Positions 49,552-58,711 of a stretch of DNA of 64,000 nucleotides are shown piece by piece; the first letter of the stretch is position 1; each line of letters starts with the position of its first letter. The notes below the pieces were generated by a model. The model saw only the letters and a list, made by a program, of their open reading frames with translations. It was not told where the DNA came from and ran no database searches. The stretch comes from Streptomyces sp. OR43 (GTDB lineage: Bacteria > Actinomycetota > Actinomycetes > Streptomycetales > Streptomycetaceae), in contig NZ_RDBK01000043.1 in assembly GCF_008042275.1 (NCBI RefSeq), positions 3,191,517 to 3,255,516 on the forward strand. The letters run 5' to 3'. Both the position numbers and the translations under genes were made by a program.

Positions 49552-50244
49552 ATGACCGTTCCCACTCACGAATCGCTACCGGCTCCGGCCGCGCCGAGCG
49601 ACCACAGGTCGCGCGCTCTTCTCCTCGACCTCGACGGCGTCCTGCTCGACACGCGTCCGGTGATGCGGAAGGCGTGGCAGAGGGTCCAAGAGGCCCATGG
49701 CGTCGCGCTCCCCTTCCGCGACTACGAGCGCCATCTGGGACGCGAGTTCGGCGACATCATGCAGCGACTGGGCGTGACCGACACCGAAGCGGTCCGCCAG
49801 ACGTACGAGACGGAGTCCGTGGCCACCGCGCACCTCGCGGAGGAGTTCGCCGGCATCGTCGAGACGCTCCACGCCTTCGTGGCCGCCGACTGGCGGCTGG
49901 GCGTCGTGACGTCCAAGCACGTCGACCGCGCGGCCCCGCTCCTCGCGCGCCTCCGATGCCCCTTCGCGACCATCCGCACGCCCGCAGGAGCGGGCCGGAC
50001 GAAGCCGGCCCCGGACCCACTCCTCTTGGCGCTGGTCGACCTGGGAGTCGACCCAGCCGCCGCCGTCTACGTGGGTGACATGGCGGTCGACCAGGAGTCG
50101 GCCGCGCGCGCCGGCGTCCCCTATGTACACGCTGCATGGGGCTATGGGCAGCCGACGGCTCCCGACCCCGAGACGGCCGCGTCGCCCAAGGAACTGCTGA
50201 GCCTCCTCCCCGCCAAGCAGCTCGTCGAGGGGAGCACGGTGTGA
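49552..50244 (+). CDS. HAD-superfamily phosphatase
   Basis: 230 residues. Core HAD motifs: nucleophile region LLDLDGVLLDT, motif II VVTSKH, Lys in TKPAPDP and motif IV VGDMAVDQ, of the phosphoglycolate-phosphatase/beta-phosphoglucomutase-like type with a helical cap. ATG at 49552 is preferred (GAGAGGA upstream) over ATG at 49546. First clear gene of the cargo run; its stop overlaps the GTG of the next gene. It probably removes a phosphate from a pathway intermediate. Confidence 0.88.
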   Translation: MTVPTHESLPAPAAPSDHRSRALLLDLDGVLLDTRPVMRKAWQRVQEAHGVALPFRDYERHLGREFGDIMQRLGVTDTEAVRQTYETESVATAHLAEEFAGIVETLHAFVAADWRLGVVTSKHVDRAAPLLARLRCPFATIRTPAGAGRTKPAPDPLLLALVDLGVDPAAAVYVGDMAVDQESAARAGVPYVHAAWGYGQPTAPDPETAASPKELLSLLPAKQLVEGSTV

Positions 50245-52088
50245 GTCCCCGCACGACTGGTGGCCTCGGCCTGGTCCGCTCCTCCAACGCCGGGAAGCCG
50301 ACGTGGGCGCTCGTCGGAACCGGCGCCCTCGCGCACGCGCGAACCGACCACATCCACACCACGGACCTGGAAGCGACGACCGTCGACAAGCAGGTACTGC
50401 GCGCCGGCGTCGCAGACGTCATGGCCGCCCTCGACCACTACAGCGCCAAACTGGCCTCCACCCCGGGCGGAGCCGACTGGCTCCACGTCCAGCACGTCCC
50501 CGTGCGACGCTTCGTCGCTGAGATCGTGCGCAAGCTCCTGGCCCTGAACTCCTGGGCACCGTTCGCCTCGGCCCCAGGGCCCCTGGCCCTGGCCCCGTAC
50601 GAAGGACTTGTGGGACTGCGTTCGAGCAGCTCGCGTGAGTACCTGGCCTACACCGTGACGTGGTCCGGCGTCGCGTACGTGCTCGGTGCTGCGGCACCGC
50701 ACAACCCGACCCGCTCGGCCCAGCTCCGCAACCGCGCCCGGACGAGTACGGCGAACACGGAGCCGAGTCCGTTCCCCTCGGATCTCGGACGGCAGGACGT
50801 TCTGGCGCTGTCGTGGACCTCCCGCCACGCGGCCACGCTGACCCCGGTTCTCGCCGAACTGGCGCGCGGCGGGCAAAGGAGTCTCCTGCTCGATCTCGCC
50901 ACCGATGACACCGAGCGGTGCAGCGCGGGATCGGTCACGGGTATCGAGCTGCGCTCGGCTCCGAGCGACCTCTTCACCCTCTCCGGCACTGCCGAGGGCC
51001 TCCACCGTCCCGACGACGAGCACGCCGTCGAGGTGGGAGGCCACGGCGTCCAACTTGCCCGGCTCGTACGGCTCTTGTCCGTGCTCTTGGAGACCAGCGG
51101 GGGCTGCACCCAGCCCTCGTGGCGGACGGTGGTGCGGGCGGAGAGCTGGCTCGACGACATCCTGTCGACGACCCGGCCGCACACCGTCCTGCTGAGCAAC
51201 GACACCAGCCCCCTGGGCGTGCTGGCCGCGCACGCCGCCGAGCGGCACGGGGCGAACTCGGTTCACGTCCAGCACGGGGCCTGGACGGCGGAATCGGTCG
51301 CCTGGCCAGCCCTGCACAGCCGCCACATCATCGTCATGGGTGAGCGGGACCTCGCCCTGGGCCGAGGGTGGGCGCGCCACCCCGAGGCCGAGGTGAACGT
51401 CCTCGGGCAGCCCCGCTTCGACGTCCTCGCCGGCCTGAGCCGTCAGGCTCAGCGCCGATACCTGGAGAAGCTGCTCGCTTCGGGGGGCCGCCGCGCGCCC
51501 GCCCGGATCGCGGTGTGGGCCTGCCAGCCCTTCAACCCCGATCACCTCAACTCCCACGCGGACCTCCTCCTGGACGGGCTCGCCGAGGCGGACGGCGACT
51601 GGGGGCTCGTCATCGCTCCACACCCGGCGCAGGGAGCCGACGCCTTCAACGCTCTGGTGAAGCGGGCCGGCGGGACGCCCGTCGCGGTGGCCGATCCCCG
51701 GGTCGGAGCACGAGGCTGCCTCGTCGGCGCTGACGCAGTAGCGAGCGCGTACTCGACGTGCGGGATCGAAGCCGCACTGTTCGGCATCCCGGTGTTCGAA
51801 ATCGGCCTGCCGGGCGAACGCACGCTGGGCCTGGCCGGTCACGGACTGGCGACCCGGTGCGAGGCCACTGGTGACGTCGCCCAAGCGCTCTCCGGCGTGC
51901 GCGGGGGCCCGGCGCCGATCCCGCGGGCGGCCCTGGACGCGGTCTGCCGGTGGCGCGGCGACAGCGCTGCTCGGATCGCCCGGCTCATCACCGACCGCGC
52001 CCCCTCCAGCCCGAGGGCCGACGACTCCACCCACCACCACCCGGGCGCCGCTGCGTCGCCCCAGGACGAAGGAGCATCCGTCCGATGA
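50241..52088 (+). CDS. GT-B-fold transferase (CDP-glycerol/capsule-type)
   Basis: 615 residues, no membrane segment. The middle and C-terminal region has features of CDP-glycerol phosphotransferases and polysialyl/Kdo-type surface glycan transferases: VHVQHGAWTAES, VIAPHPAQG, VLGQPRFDVLA and YSTCGIEAALFGIPVFEIG. The N-terminal 180 residues are not recognised. GTG start overlaps the HAD stop (GTGA). A CMP-sugar synthetase encoded in the same operon could make its donor, but acceptor and donor are inference. Confidence 0.7.
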   Translation: MSPRTTGGLGLVRSSNAGKPTWALVGTGALAHARTDHIHTTDLEATTVDKQVLRAGVADVMAALDHYSAKLASTPGGADWLHVQHVPVRRFVAEIVRKLLALNSWAPFASAPGPLALAPYEGLVGLRSSSSREYLAYTVTWSGVAYVLGAAAPHNPTRSAQLRNRARTSTANTEPSPFPSDLGRQDVLALSWTSRHAATLTPVLAELARGGQRSLLLDLATDDTERCSAGSVTGIELRSAPSDLFTLSGTAEGLHRPDDEHAVEVGGHGVQLARLVRLLSVLLETSGGCTQPSWRTVVRAESWLDDILSTTRPHTVLLSNDTSPLGVLAAHAAERHGANSVHVQHGAWTAESVAWPALHSRHIIVMGERDLALGRGWARHPEAEVNVLGQPRFDVLAGLSRQAQRRYLEKLLASGGRRAPARIAVWACQPFNPDHLNSHADLLLDGLAEADGDWGLVIAPHPAQGADAFNALVKRAGGTPVAVADPRVGARGCLVGADAVASAYSTCGIEAALFGIPVFEIGLPGERTLGLAGHGLATRCEATGDVAQALSGVRGGPAPIPRAALDAVCRWRGDSAARIARLITDRAPSSPRADDSTHHHPGAAASPQDEGASVR

Positions 52089-53035
52089 CATCCCTCACGG
52101 CCGACAGCATCGCCGAGCTGTTCTCCGGCGCCGTCACACTGGCCAAATCCGGCGCGAAGATCAGCCCCCGGGGCATGGCCACCCACGAAGTCCGCGACGT
52201 GCACCTGCTGCTCACCCAGCCGCGTGCCCGCCTGCTCTACGCCCCGCCCGCCCGCATCGTGAATCCGGCCTTCGCCGTCGCCGAAACGGTCTGGCACCTG
52301 TCCGGATCCGACGCCTCGTGGATCTTCGACTACAACAAACGGCTGCGGCAGTTCGCCGACGACGGCGTCCTCCTGGGGGCGTACGGGCCCAGGATGCGGA
52401 GCTGGGGCGGCAAGGTCGACCAGCTGGCCCGCGTCGTCGAGATTCTCCAGGCCGACCCCGACTCCCGGCGCGCCCTGATCCAGCTCTACGACCCAGCCCA
52501 GGACGCCGCCGGGCACAAGGACGTTCCCTGCACCCTCGGATTCCGATTCCACCTGCGCGCCGGCCGCCTGCACATGGCGACCATGATGCGCGGCCAGGAC
52601 GTGTGGATCGGCATGCCGTACGACGTGTTCTTCTACACCGTGTTGCACGAGCTGGTCGCCGGATGGCTCGACGTGGAACTCGGCGAGTTCCACCTGCACA
52701 TCGGCTCGCTCCACATCTACGACGAGCACATCGAGCAGGCCGACGCGCTGACCTCGCTTTCGGCGAGCGAGGTCATGCCCGACCTGCGAACGCCGTGGAA
52801 GGGCTTCGGCGGCCTGCTCGACCAGGTCGAGGCCCGCGACGTGACCGGCCATCCTGGCTGGGACGCGATGGCCGAGACGCTGCGCAGTTACCGGCTGTGG
52901 AAGGACGGCAAGCGCGAGCAGGCGTGGCGGGCGGCCGACACGATCGACGGGCCCCTCGGCCAGGCTCTCACCGCCTGGTACGGAGAGCTGGAGCGGCGCT
53001 CGGCCAAGCGCGCCGTGACGGCCGGGGCAAGGTGA
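52085..53035 (+). CDS. Thymidylate-synthase-fold (d)CMP hydroxymethylase-like enzyme
   Basis: 316 residues. The thymidylate synthase active site is kept: Cys149 in KDVPCTLGF, Arg169 and Asp172 in MMRGQDVWIG, and the His/Tyr pair in SLHIYDEH, with dimer-interface arginines in SRRALIQLYDP and folate-site Glu in AETVWHLSG. The residue equal to the uracil-reading Asn of LPFN is Asp180 (GMPYDVFFY). Asn-to-Asp here is the known switch to cytosine nucleotides, as in T4 dCMP hydroxymethylase; the MilA-type CMP hydroxymethylases are related. It should therefore use formaldehyde from methylene-THF to make a 5-hydroxymethyl (or methyl) cytosine nucleotide. Start overlaps the previous stop. Not a housekeeping thymidylate synthase. 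Confidence 0.85.
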   Translation: MTSLTADSIAELFSGAVTLAKSGAKISPRGMATHEVRDVHLLLTQPRARLLYAPPARIVNPAFAVAETVWHLSGSDASWIFDYNKRLRQFADDGVLLGAYGPRMRSWGGKVDQLARVVEILQADPDSRRALIQLYDPAQDAAGHKDVPCTLGFRFHLRAGRLHMATMMRGQDVWIGMPYDVFFYTVLHELVAGWLDVELGEFHLHIGSLHIYDEHIEQADALTSLSASEVMPDLRTPWKGFGGLLDQVEARDVTGHPGWDAMAETLRSYRLWKDGKREQAWRAADTIDGPLGQALTAWYGELERRSAKRAVTAGAR

Positions 53036-53043
53036 CCGCCGCC

Positions 53044-54762
53044 ATGAAGCGCATCCCCTTCGTCATCCTCGGTCTGTGCTCGTACACCCACGACTCCTCG
53101 GCCGCGCTTCTCGTGGACGGTGAACTCGTCGGCTTCGTCGAGGAGGAACGCCTCTCCGAGCAGAAGCACACCAAGCTCTACCCGTCCCGCGCCGCGGGAT
53201 GGCTCTTCGACCAAGCCAAGCTGAGCGCCACCGACGTGGACGCCGTCGCCTACAACTTCCAGCCCGCCCGCTACCTCGCCGAGTCGCCCGCCGCCCTGCG
53301 CATGGCGCTCTCGCCGACCACGCGCGACCGGAGCCTGGCCCGCGCCCACGGGTTCGCCAAGGTCGCTCTGCGGACCCGGCGGCGGCTGCGCGTCCTCGGC
53401 AGCCAGTTCCCCTCGGCCCGCGTCACACCGGTCCTGCACCACCGAGCCCACCAGCTCACGGCCTTCTCCTCCTCCGGCTGGGAGGAAGCCGCCGTACTCG
53501 TGGTCGACAGCCTGGGCGAGCGGCAGACCACCACCATCGCCCACGGCCACGGCGTTCAGCGCCCCCGCGTCCAAACCCTGGAAGCGATCAACGACCCGTC
53601 CTCCCTCGGCTACGTGTACGGAGCCGTTACCGAGCACCTGGGCTGGCGGCGGGGCGACGAGGAGGGCACCGTCATGGCGCTGGCCGCCCTCGGTGACCCC
53701 GCCCGGTTCCGCCACCTGTTCACTACGGCCGTCCGCACGACGGCCACGGGCTTCCGTATCCACCCCGGCTACTTCCCGACGCGCACCCTCACCTCGGGAT
53801 ACCCGAGGACATCCAGGCGGTTCGTCGCCGAGACCTGCCCCGAGCGGCACCCGAGCGAACCGCTCACCGACGTCCACCGAGACCTGGCGGCTGCCCTCCA
53901 GGAGCGGACCGAGCAGGTGATGGTCCACCTCGCCCGCCGCGCCCGTGTGCTCACCGGCTCCCGGCGCCTGTGCATGGGTGGCGGCGTCGCCACGAACTGC
54001 GTGAGCATCGGGAAGATCATCGAGGCTGGCATCTTCGACGAGGTGTTCGTCCCGCCGGCACCGGGGGACGCCGGAACCGCGATCGGGGCCGCCCTCGCCG
54101 TGCACGTCGACGCGCGCACGCCTCGCCCGCTCGCCGGCATCGCCCGCCGCTGTTACCTCGGCCCCTCCTACGAGGACCAGCCCCTCGACCTGACCCCCTG
54201 GCCCGGCCTCCACCAGAAGACCCTCGGCATCGAGACCGCCGAATTCCTCGCCGACCAGCTCGCCCACGGCGTGATCGCCGGACTCTTCCAGGGAGGGGTC
54301 GAAGCCGGGCCGCGCGCCCTGGGCAACCGCTCGATCCTCGCCTCCCCACTGGAGACCGGCGTCGTCGAGCGGCTGAACGCCACCGTGAAGTTCCGCGAAC
54401 CGTTCCGGCCCTTCGCCCCCATGGTCCCGGCCGAGCGCGCCGCCGAGTTCTTTACCCTCGGCCAGCCGGCGCCCTACATGTCCATGGCCTCCGGGGTGAC
54501 AGACCTGACGCGCGAGCGGGTGCCGGCCATCGTGCACGCCAACGGCACCTCCCGCCTGCAGACCGTCACCCGGTCACAGAACCCGTTCATGCACGCGGTG
54601 CTGACCGCCTTCGGCCGCCGGACCGGCGTACCCGTGCTGATCAACACCTCCCTCAACGTCAAGGGCAAGCCGATCTGCGGGACACCCGAGATGGCCCTGG
54701 ACTGCCTGGCCAACTCCGGGCTCGACGCCCTGCTCCTCGAAGGGCGGTGGATCACCAAATGA
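53044..54762 (+). CDS. O-carbamoyltransferase (NodU/CmcH/TobZ family)
   Basis: 572 residues. The Kae1-like N-domain shows SYTHDSSAALLVDG, LHHRAHQLTAF and GGVATNC; the C-terminal part has EAGPRALGNRSILASP, FREPFRPFAPMV and LINTSLNVKGKPI. These enzymes make carbamoyl adenylate from carbamoyl phosphate and ATP and transfer the carbamoyl group to a hydroxyl of a small molecule. The hydroxymethyl made by the preceding enzyme, or a sugar hydroxyl, are obvious acceptor candidates. ATG at 53044 has AAGGTGA upstream; a GTG at 53032 would overlap the previous stop. Confidence 0.92.
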   Translation: MKRIPFVILGLCSYTHDSSAALLVDGELVGFVEEERLSEQKHTKLYPSRAAGWLFDQAKLSATDVDAVAYNFQPARYLAESPAALRMALSPTTRDRSLARAHGFAKVALRTRRRLRVLGSQFPSARVTPVLHHRAHQLTAFSSSGWEEAAVLVVDSLGERQTTTIAHGHGVQRPRVQTLEAINDPSSLGYVYGAVTEHLGWRRGDEEGTVMALAALGDPARFRHLFTTAVRTTATGFRIHPGYFPTRTLTSGYPRTSRRFVAETCPERHPSEPLTDVHRDLAAALQERTEQVMVHLARRARVLTGSRRLCMGGGVATNCVSIGKIIEAGIFDEVFVPPAPGDAGTAIGAALAVHVDARTPRPLAGIARRCYLGPSYEDQPLDLTPWPGLHQKTLGIETAEFLADQLAHGVIAGLFQGGVEAGPRALGNRSILASPLETGVVERLNATVKFREPFRPFAPMVPAERAAEFFTLGQPAPYMSMASGVTDLTRERVPAIVHANGTSRLQTVTRSQNPFMHAVLTAFGRRTGVPVLINTSLNVKGKPICGTPEMALDCLANSGLDALLLEGRWITK

Positions 54763-55811
54763 AGATCGGTTACAGCTTCTGGGGCTTCCTCGGCAACGGC
54801 GTCACCGACACCCCCGACGGAGGCCGCAGCCACCGCCGCCCCTTCATCGACGCCCTCGTTGCCCGCGGTCACGAGATCGTTTTTCTCCAGGCCGACCGCG
54901 ATCGCCTTGAAGCCGGTGACGACCTCGGCGGCGCGTACACCTTCGACGACGGCCTGCCGGGCATCGACGCCCTGTTCCTGGAGTGGCGCTGGGCCATCCC
55001 CGGCCGCAACACCACCGTGTGCGGCAGTGAGGGGCACACCTGCGACCTCCACCGGCAGGCCCAGCTCATCAACCACTACACGGCCCGGTCCCAGACACCC
55101 ACCGTCATCTGGGACAAGGACCGCACCCTGCGGGCCGAGAGCGTGTGGCGCCGTACGGCTCACACCCGCGTCTGCGAGGCCGCGCTCGCGCCGACCCCCG
55201 GCGCGCACTCGCTGCTCTTCCCCGTGGCCGAGGACCTCCTCGCCCAGGCCGACCCCCTCACCCTGGCGGCGCGGCCTCGGGATCTCGCGCTCGGCTACGT
55301 GGGCAACCAGTACGACCGCGACGAGCCCTTCGACTGCTTCTTCGCCCCGGCCGCCGCCCGCGTCGAGCACCTGGTCGCCGGGAAGTGGACGAAGACCGGC
55401 CGCTGGCCGCACGTCCGCTTCGTGGGCCGGATCCCGTTCGAGGCCGCCGCCGGCGTCTACGGTCGGTCCCTGGTCACGGTGCTCATGCTGCCCGAGCGGT
55501 ACGCCGCCGTCGGGCAGATGACCCAGCGCATCTTCGAGGCCGTGCTCGCCGGCTGCCTGCCGCTGGCCCCGGCGGACATCCGCTTCGCCGACCGGTTCGT
55601 CCCGAAGGAGCTGGTCGTGCGCTCCGGCAGCGACGTGCTCGAACGCCTCTCCTATCTGCGCGAGATCGCCGGCACCGAGCAGCACGCCGCCTTGATCGCC
55701 GCGTGTGTGGACCGCCTGCGCCTGTTCGGCCTGTGCAAGCAGGTCAACACCCTGGAGTCCGTCCTGCACGGCCTCCTCCAGTCCACCGCGACCGAGCGGG
55801 GAGCTGCCTGA
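54759..55811 (+). CDS. CgeB-like glycosyltransferase
   Basis: 350 residues, ATGA-coupled to the carbamoyltransferase. A Rossmann-like start (KIGYSFWGFLG) and a C-terminal GT-B segment QMTQRIFEAVLAGCLPLAP resemble CgeB and related glycosyltransferases. The loop NTTVCGSEGHTCDLHRQ contains two Cys. No membrane segment. Probably adds a sugar to the same small molecule. Followed by a hairpin and 96-base gap. Confidence 0.7.
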   Translation: MKIGYSFWGFLGNGVTDTPDGGRSHRRPFIDALVARGHEIVFLQADRDRLEAGDDLGGAYTFDDGLPGIDALFLEWRWAIPGRNTTVCGSEGHTCDLHRQAQLINHYTARSQTPTVIWDKDRTLRAESVWRRTAHTRVCEAALAPTPGAHSLLFPVAEDLLAQADPLTLAARPRDLALGYVGNQYDRDEPFDCFFAPAAARVEHLVAGKWTKTGRWPHVRFVGRIPFEAAAGVYGRSLVTVLMLPERYAAVGQMTQRIFEAVLAGCLPLAPADIRFADRFVPKELVVRSGSDVLERLSYLREIAGTEQHAALIAACVDRLRLFGLCKQVNTLESVLHGLLQSTATERGAA

Positions 55812-55842
55812 TGCAGACCGCTCGATCGACCACGGCACACGG

Positions 55843-55867
55843 ATCCTCCGGGCGCGTCCCGGAGGAT
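55843..55867 (+). terminator. Hairpin splitting the cargo operon
   Basis: Perfect 10-bp stem ATCCTCCGGG / CCCGGAGGAT with loop CGCGT in the only long gap of the run. Could be a partial terminator or processing site; the following TACGCT about 20 bases upstream of the next ATG might be a -10. Confidence 0.5.
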
Positions 55868-55907
55868 GGGTCCGCCGGACACCCGAACCTCTCTACGCTG
55901 GAGCACC

Positions 55908-56417
55908 ATGAAGAAGGTCGCCATCGTCGGCTGCGGAGGCAGCGGCAAATCCCACGTGGCCCGCGAACTGGGCACGATCCTCGACGCCCCGGTGACGCAC
56001 CTGGACGCCGCGTTCTACGACGACGAGTGGAACGCGTTGCCCCTGGACAAGTTCACCGACGTGCAGCGCGAGCTGGTCGGGCAGCCGCGGTGGGTGATCG
56101 ACGGCAACTACAACTCGACGCTGCAGGTACGGCTCGAAGCCTGCGACACGGTGGTCCTGATGGACGTGTCGACCGTGGCGGCGCTGTACGGGATCTTCTC
56201 CCGGCAGATCCGGCACGGGGCCGGGCACAAGGGCAACGGGGTGCACAACCGCATCCACTGGGGCGTGATCAAGTACGTCGCCACGTACCGGCGCAAGATG
56301 CGGCCCCGCGTGATGGCGAAGATCGAGGAGTTCGGCTCCGGCGCCGATGTGGTGCTGCTGGCCAACCGGCGTCAGACGCGCCGCTGGCTGCGGAAGGTCG
56401 CCGCCGAGCAGTCCTGA
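55908..56417 (+). CDS. P-loop kinase (adenylate-kinase/topology-modulation type)
   Basis: 169 residues. Walker A GCGGSGKSHVA, then HLDAAFYDDEW and VIDGNYNSTL, the pattern of FlaR/topology modulation kinases related to adenylate kinase. A nucleotide or nucleoside phosphate is the likely substrate. ATG at 55908 is preferred because VAIVGCGGSGKS begins there. Confidence 0.85.
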   Translation: MKKVAIVGCGGSGKSHVARELGTILDAPVTHLDAAFYDDEWNALPLDKFTDVQRELVGQPRWVIDGNYNSTLQVRLEACDTVVLMDVSTVAALYGIFSRQIRHGAGHKGNGVHNRIHWGVIKYVATYRRKMRPRVMAKIEEFGSGADVVLLANRRQTRRWLRKVAAEQS

Positions 56418-56448
56418 CCGGTCCGCGCCCCCTGTCAGGGGGTGCGGC

Positions 56449-57300
56449 ATGAACGAGCCCAACCCGTTCCTGGACCCCGCCCGGCAGTCGGAGTTGTACG
56501 GACACGCCTCGCGGCTGGCCGGGCGGACCAGCGCCCTGATGCGCGCCAAGACCGCCGGACATCCGGTGCCCGAGACGATCATCAGCCTGGTGCAGACCCA
56601 CCATGCCCGGCCTGACCGGCTCGGCGTGGTGCTCGACATCGGATGCGGTCGCGGCACGAGCAGCCTCGTCATCGCCGAGCAGCTCCGGCCCGAGCGCGTC
56701 GTGGGCCTGGACGCCGCCCCTTCCTTGCTCGCCAATGCGCGCGAGCGCGCCAAGGACCTGCCCGACAGCACGGTGGAGTTCGTCGAAGGCGACTTCCACG
56801 ACCTCCCTCTGCCCGACGGGTCGAGCGATGTCGTCGTCGCGGCGTTCTGCCTATACCACTCGCCGCGCCCCGAGGACGTCGTCGGGCAGATCGCCAGGGT
56901 TCTCGCCCCCGGTGGTGTGGCTGTGCTCGTCACCAAGGGCCTCGACAGCTACCGGGAGATGGACCAGCTGGTCGCCTCCGCCGGTCTTGATCCGCGTGCC
57001 GCCCAGCACGAGAGCCTCTACACCGTAGCCCACAGCGGCAACCTCGCCGTGGTGGCCGCCTCCTCGCTCGACGTGATCGCCGTCCTGGACGAGGAGCACG
57101 TCTTCACCTTCGACGGCCACGACCACACGTCGCAGTACCTGGCCACCAATCCCAAGTACGACCTGGTGCCCGGCTTGTACGGCAACCCCGGGGCCTTGGC
57201 GGCGACCCTGCACGAGTTCCTTCCCGACCAGCCGCTGACCACCCGGTCCCGGATCACCTTCGTCGTCGCTCAGCCGAAGGAAGGAGGTGAGCCGGCATGA
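56449..57300 (+). CDS. SAM-dependent methyltransferase
   Basis: 283 residues, class I fold: motif I LDIGCGRGTSS, acidic residue in VVGLDAAPS, VEGDFHDLPLPDGS and CLYHSPRPEDVV. ATG at 56449 follows AGGGGGTG. Ends with ATGA overlap to the next gene. It could methylate a hydroxyl, amine or carbon of the cluster product; the SAH-hydrolase-like gene further on may be connected. Confidence 0.9.
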   Translation: MNEPNPFLDPARQSELYGHASRLAGRTSALMRAKTAGHPVPETIISLVQTHHARPDRLGVVLDIGCGRGTSSLVIAEQLRPERVVGLDAAPSLLANARERAKDLPDSTVEFVEGDFHDLPLPDGSSDVVVAAFCLYHSPRPEDVVGQIARVLAPGGVAVLVTKGLDSYREMDQLVASAGLDPRAAQHESLYTVAHSGNLAVVAASSLDVIAVLDEEHVFTFDGHDHTSQYLATNPKYDLVPGLYGNPGALAATLHEFLPDQPLTTRSRITFVVAQPKEGGEPA

Positions 57301-58058
57301 GCCCCGCCTCGTTCACCAAGCGCTACGCGGAACCGGAGCGCGCGGCGGGGGCGGTGCGCCACTACCGGTGGATCACCGCGCACGCCAAACCGCTGCGGCA
57401 GCCGGCCCTCCACACCGCCGGACCGCAGTCCCTGACGTTCGAACGGATCGAGGGCCGCTCCGTACGCCCCGATGACCTCCCGCGCGTGGCGGAACTGCTG
57501 GGCCACGCCCACGGTGCCGCCTGGGCCAGCGACCTGCACTCAGCGTCGCTGGACACCCCGCACCACTTCCAGGACGGCACGCAGTTCGACGACTACCTAG
57601 GTCCCCGGAAGGTCGCCCTACGGCGACGCCACGAGCAGGGCTACCTGCCGAACAAGACGGCACTGCACGCGATGCTCGGCCTGCTGGAAGCGACCACCGA
57701 GGGACCGTGCGCCTTCTACAAGGACAGCAACCCGCGGAATTTCATCATCACCAGCACGCAGGACATCGTCGCCGTCGACACCGACGACCTGTCCCTCGCC
57801 CCGATGGGCTACGACCTCGCCAAGCTCGTTGCGACGCTCCACCTGACCTACGGGCCGCTCACGGACCAAGCCGTCACCACCGCCCTGCTCGCCTACAACG
57901 CGGCAGCCCGACGCCACGACGCCCGGCTGGGCACCACGGACCGAGGTCAGCTCGACAGCTTCCTCGGCCTGCACGCCGTGTTCACCGCCCCATACGTCGG
58001 CCGCAACGGCTACCACTACAGCCTGCCCCTCCGTTTCAGCCACCGAGGAGCCTCATGA
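57297..58058 (+). CDS. APH-fold small-molecule kinase (first)
   Basis: 253 residues. A remote aminoglycoside-phosphotransferase/choline-kinase-like protein: the catalytic loop is FYKDSNPRNFII, where the usual HxD His is Lys, and the metal Asp follows in VAVDTDDLSLAP. Coupled at both ends by ATGA overlaps. Likely phosphorylates a sugar or nucleoside, but the altered loop leaves activity open. Confidence 0.75.
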   Translation: MSPASFTKRYAEPERAAGAVRHYRWITAHAKPLRQPALHTAGPQSLTFERIEGRSVRPDDLPRVAELLGHAHGAAWASDLHSASLDTPHHFQDGTQFDDYLGPRKVALRRRHEQGYLPNKTALHAMLGLLEATTEGPCAFYKDSNPRNFIITSTQDIVAVDTDDLSLAPMGYDLAKLVATLHLTYGPLTDQAVTTALLAYNAAARRHDARLGTTDRGQLDSFLGLHAVFTAPYVGRNGYHYSLPLRFSHRGAS

Positions 58059-58711
58059 TCACCACTGAACTCGTCTTCGTCCGTCACGGCCAGGCCCAGT
58101 GCAACGCCGACGGCCTCGTCGGGGGCCCGCGCACCTGCACCGGCCTGACCAACCTCGGGTACGCCCAAGCCGAACAGGCCGCACGCCGCCTGGCCACCGA
58201 GCACCTGAAGAAGCCCTTCGACGTCGTCTACACCGGCCCGCGGATCCGCCTCGTCCAGACCGGCGAGATCATCGCCCAGACGCTCCAGATCCCCGTGCAC
58301 CACGACGACCGACTCGACGGCCCGGTCCACGGCGACGCCGACGGCCGGCATTGGGACGCGGTCAAGACGGCCGCCGACGGCGGGCCGCACGCCCACCCCG
58401 ACACGCCCTGGGCCAACGGCTCCGACACCTGGAACGGGTTCCTGGAGCGCGCCAGCAGGAACCTGAGCCAGCTCATCAAGGAGAACCGAGGCAAGCGCGT
58501 CGTCTTCGCCGCCCACGGGGAGACGGTGATCACCGCCCACACCCTGCTGCTCGGCATCCCGATCGGCTCGCCCGCCGGATTCACCCACAACCACGCCTCC
58601 ATCACCCGCTGGCAGCACCACCGCAACCGCCTGGGCCAGACCCGCTGGATGCTCGACCGGCACAACGACACCGAGCACCTCAGTCTCCTCACGCCGGAGC
58701 CGACCCCGTGA
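58055..58711 (+). CDS. Histidine phosphatase (phosphoglycerate mutase-like)
   Basis: 218 residues. Phospho-His motif VFVRHGQAQCN, Arg in YTGPRIRLVQT and second His in FAAHGETVITA. Branch 1 phosphatase, as for sugar or nucleotide phosphates. Lies between two APH-fold kinases, with ATGA and GTGA overlaps. Confidence 0.9.
   Translation: MITTELVFVRHGQAQCNADGLVGGPRTCTGLTNLGYAQAEQAARRLATEHLKKPFDVVYTGPRIRLVQTGEIIAQTLQIPVHHDDRLDGPVHGDADGRHWDAVKTAADGGPHAHPDTPWANGSDTWNGFLERASRNLSQLIKENRGKRVVFAAHGETVITAHTLLLGIPIGSPAGFTHNHASITRWQHHRNRLGQTRWMLDRHNDTEHLSLLTPEPTP

Noticed and set aside
52085..53035. Second housekeeping thymidylate synthase
   Set aside because: The substrate-reading Asn is Asp and the gene sits in a biosynthetic run.
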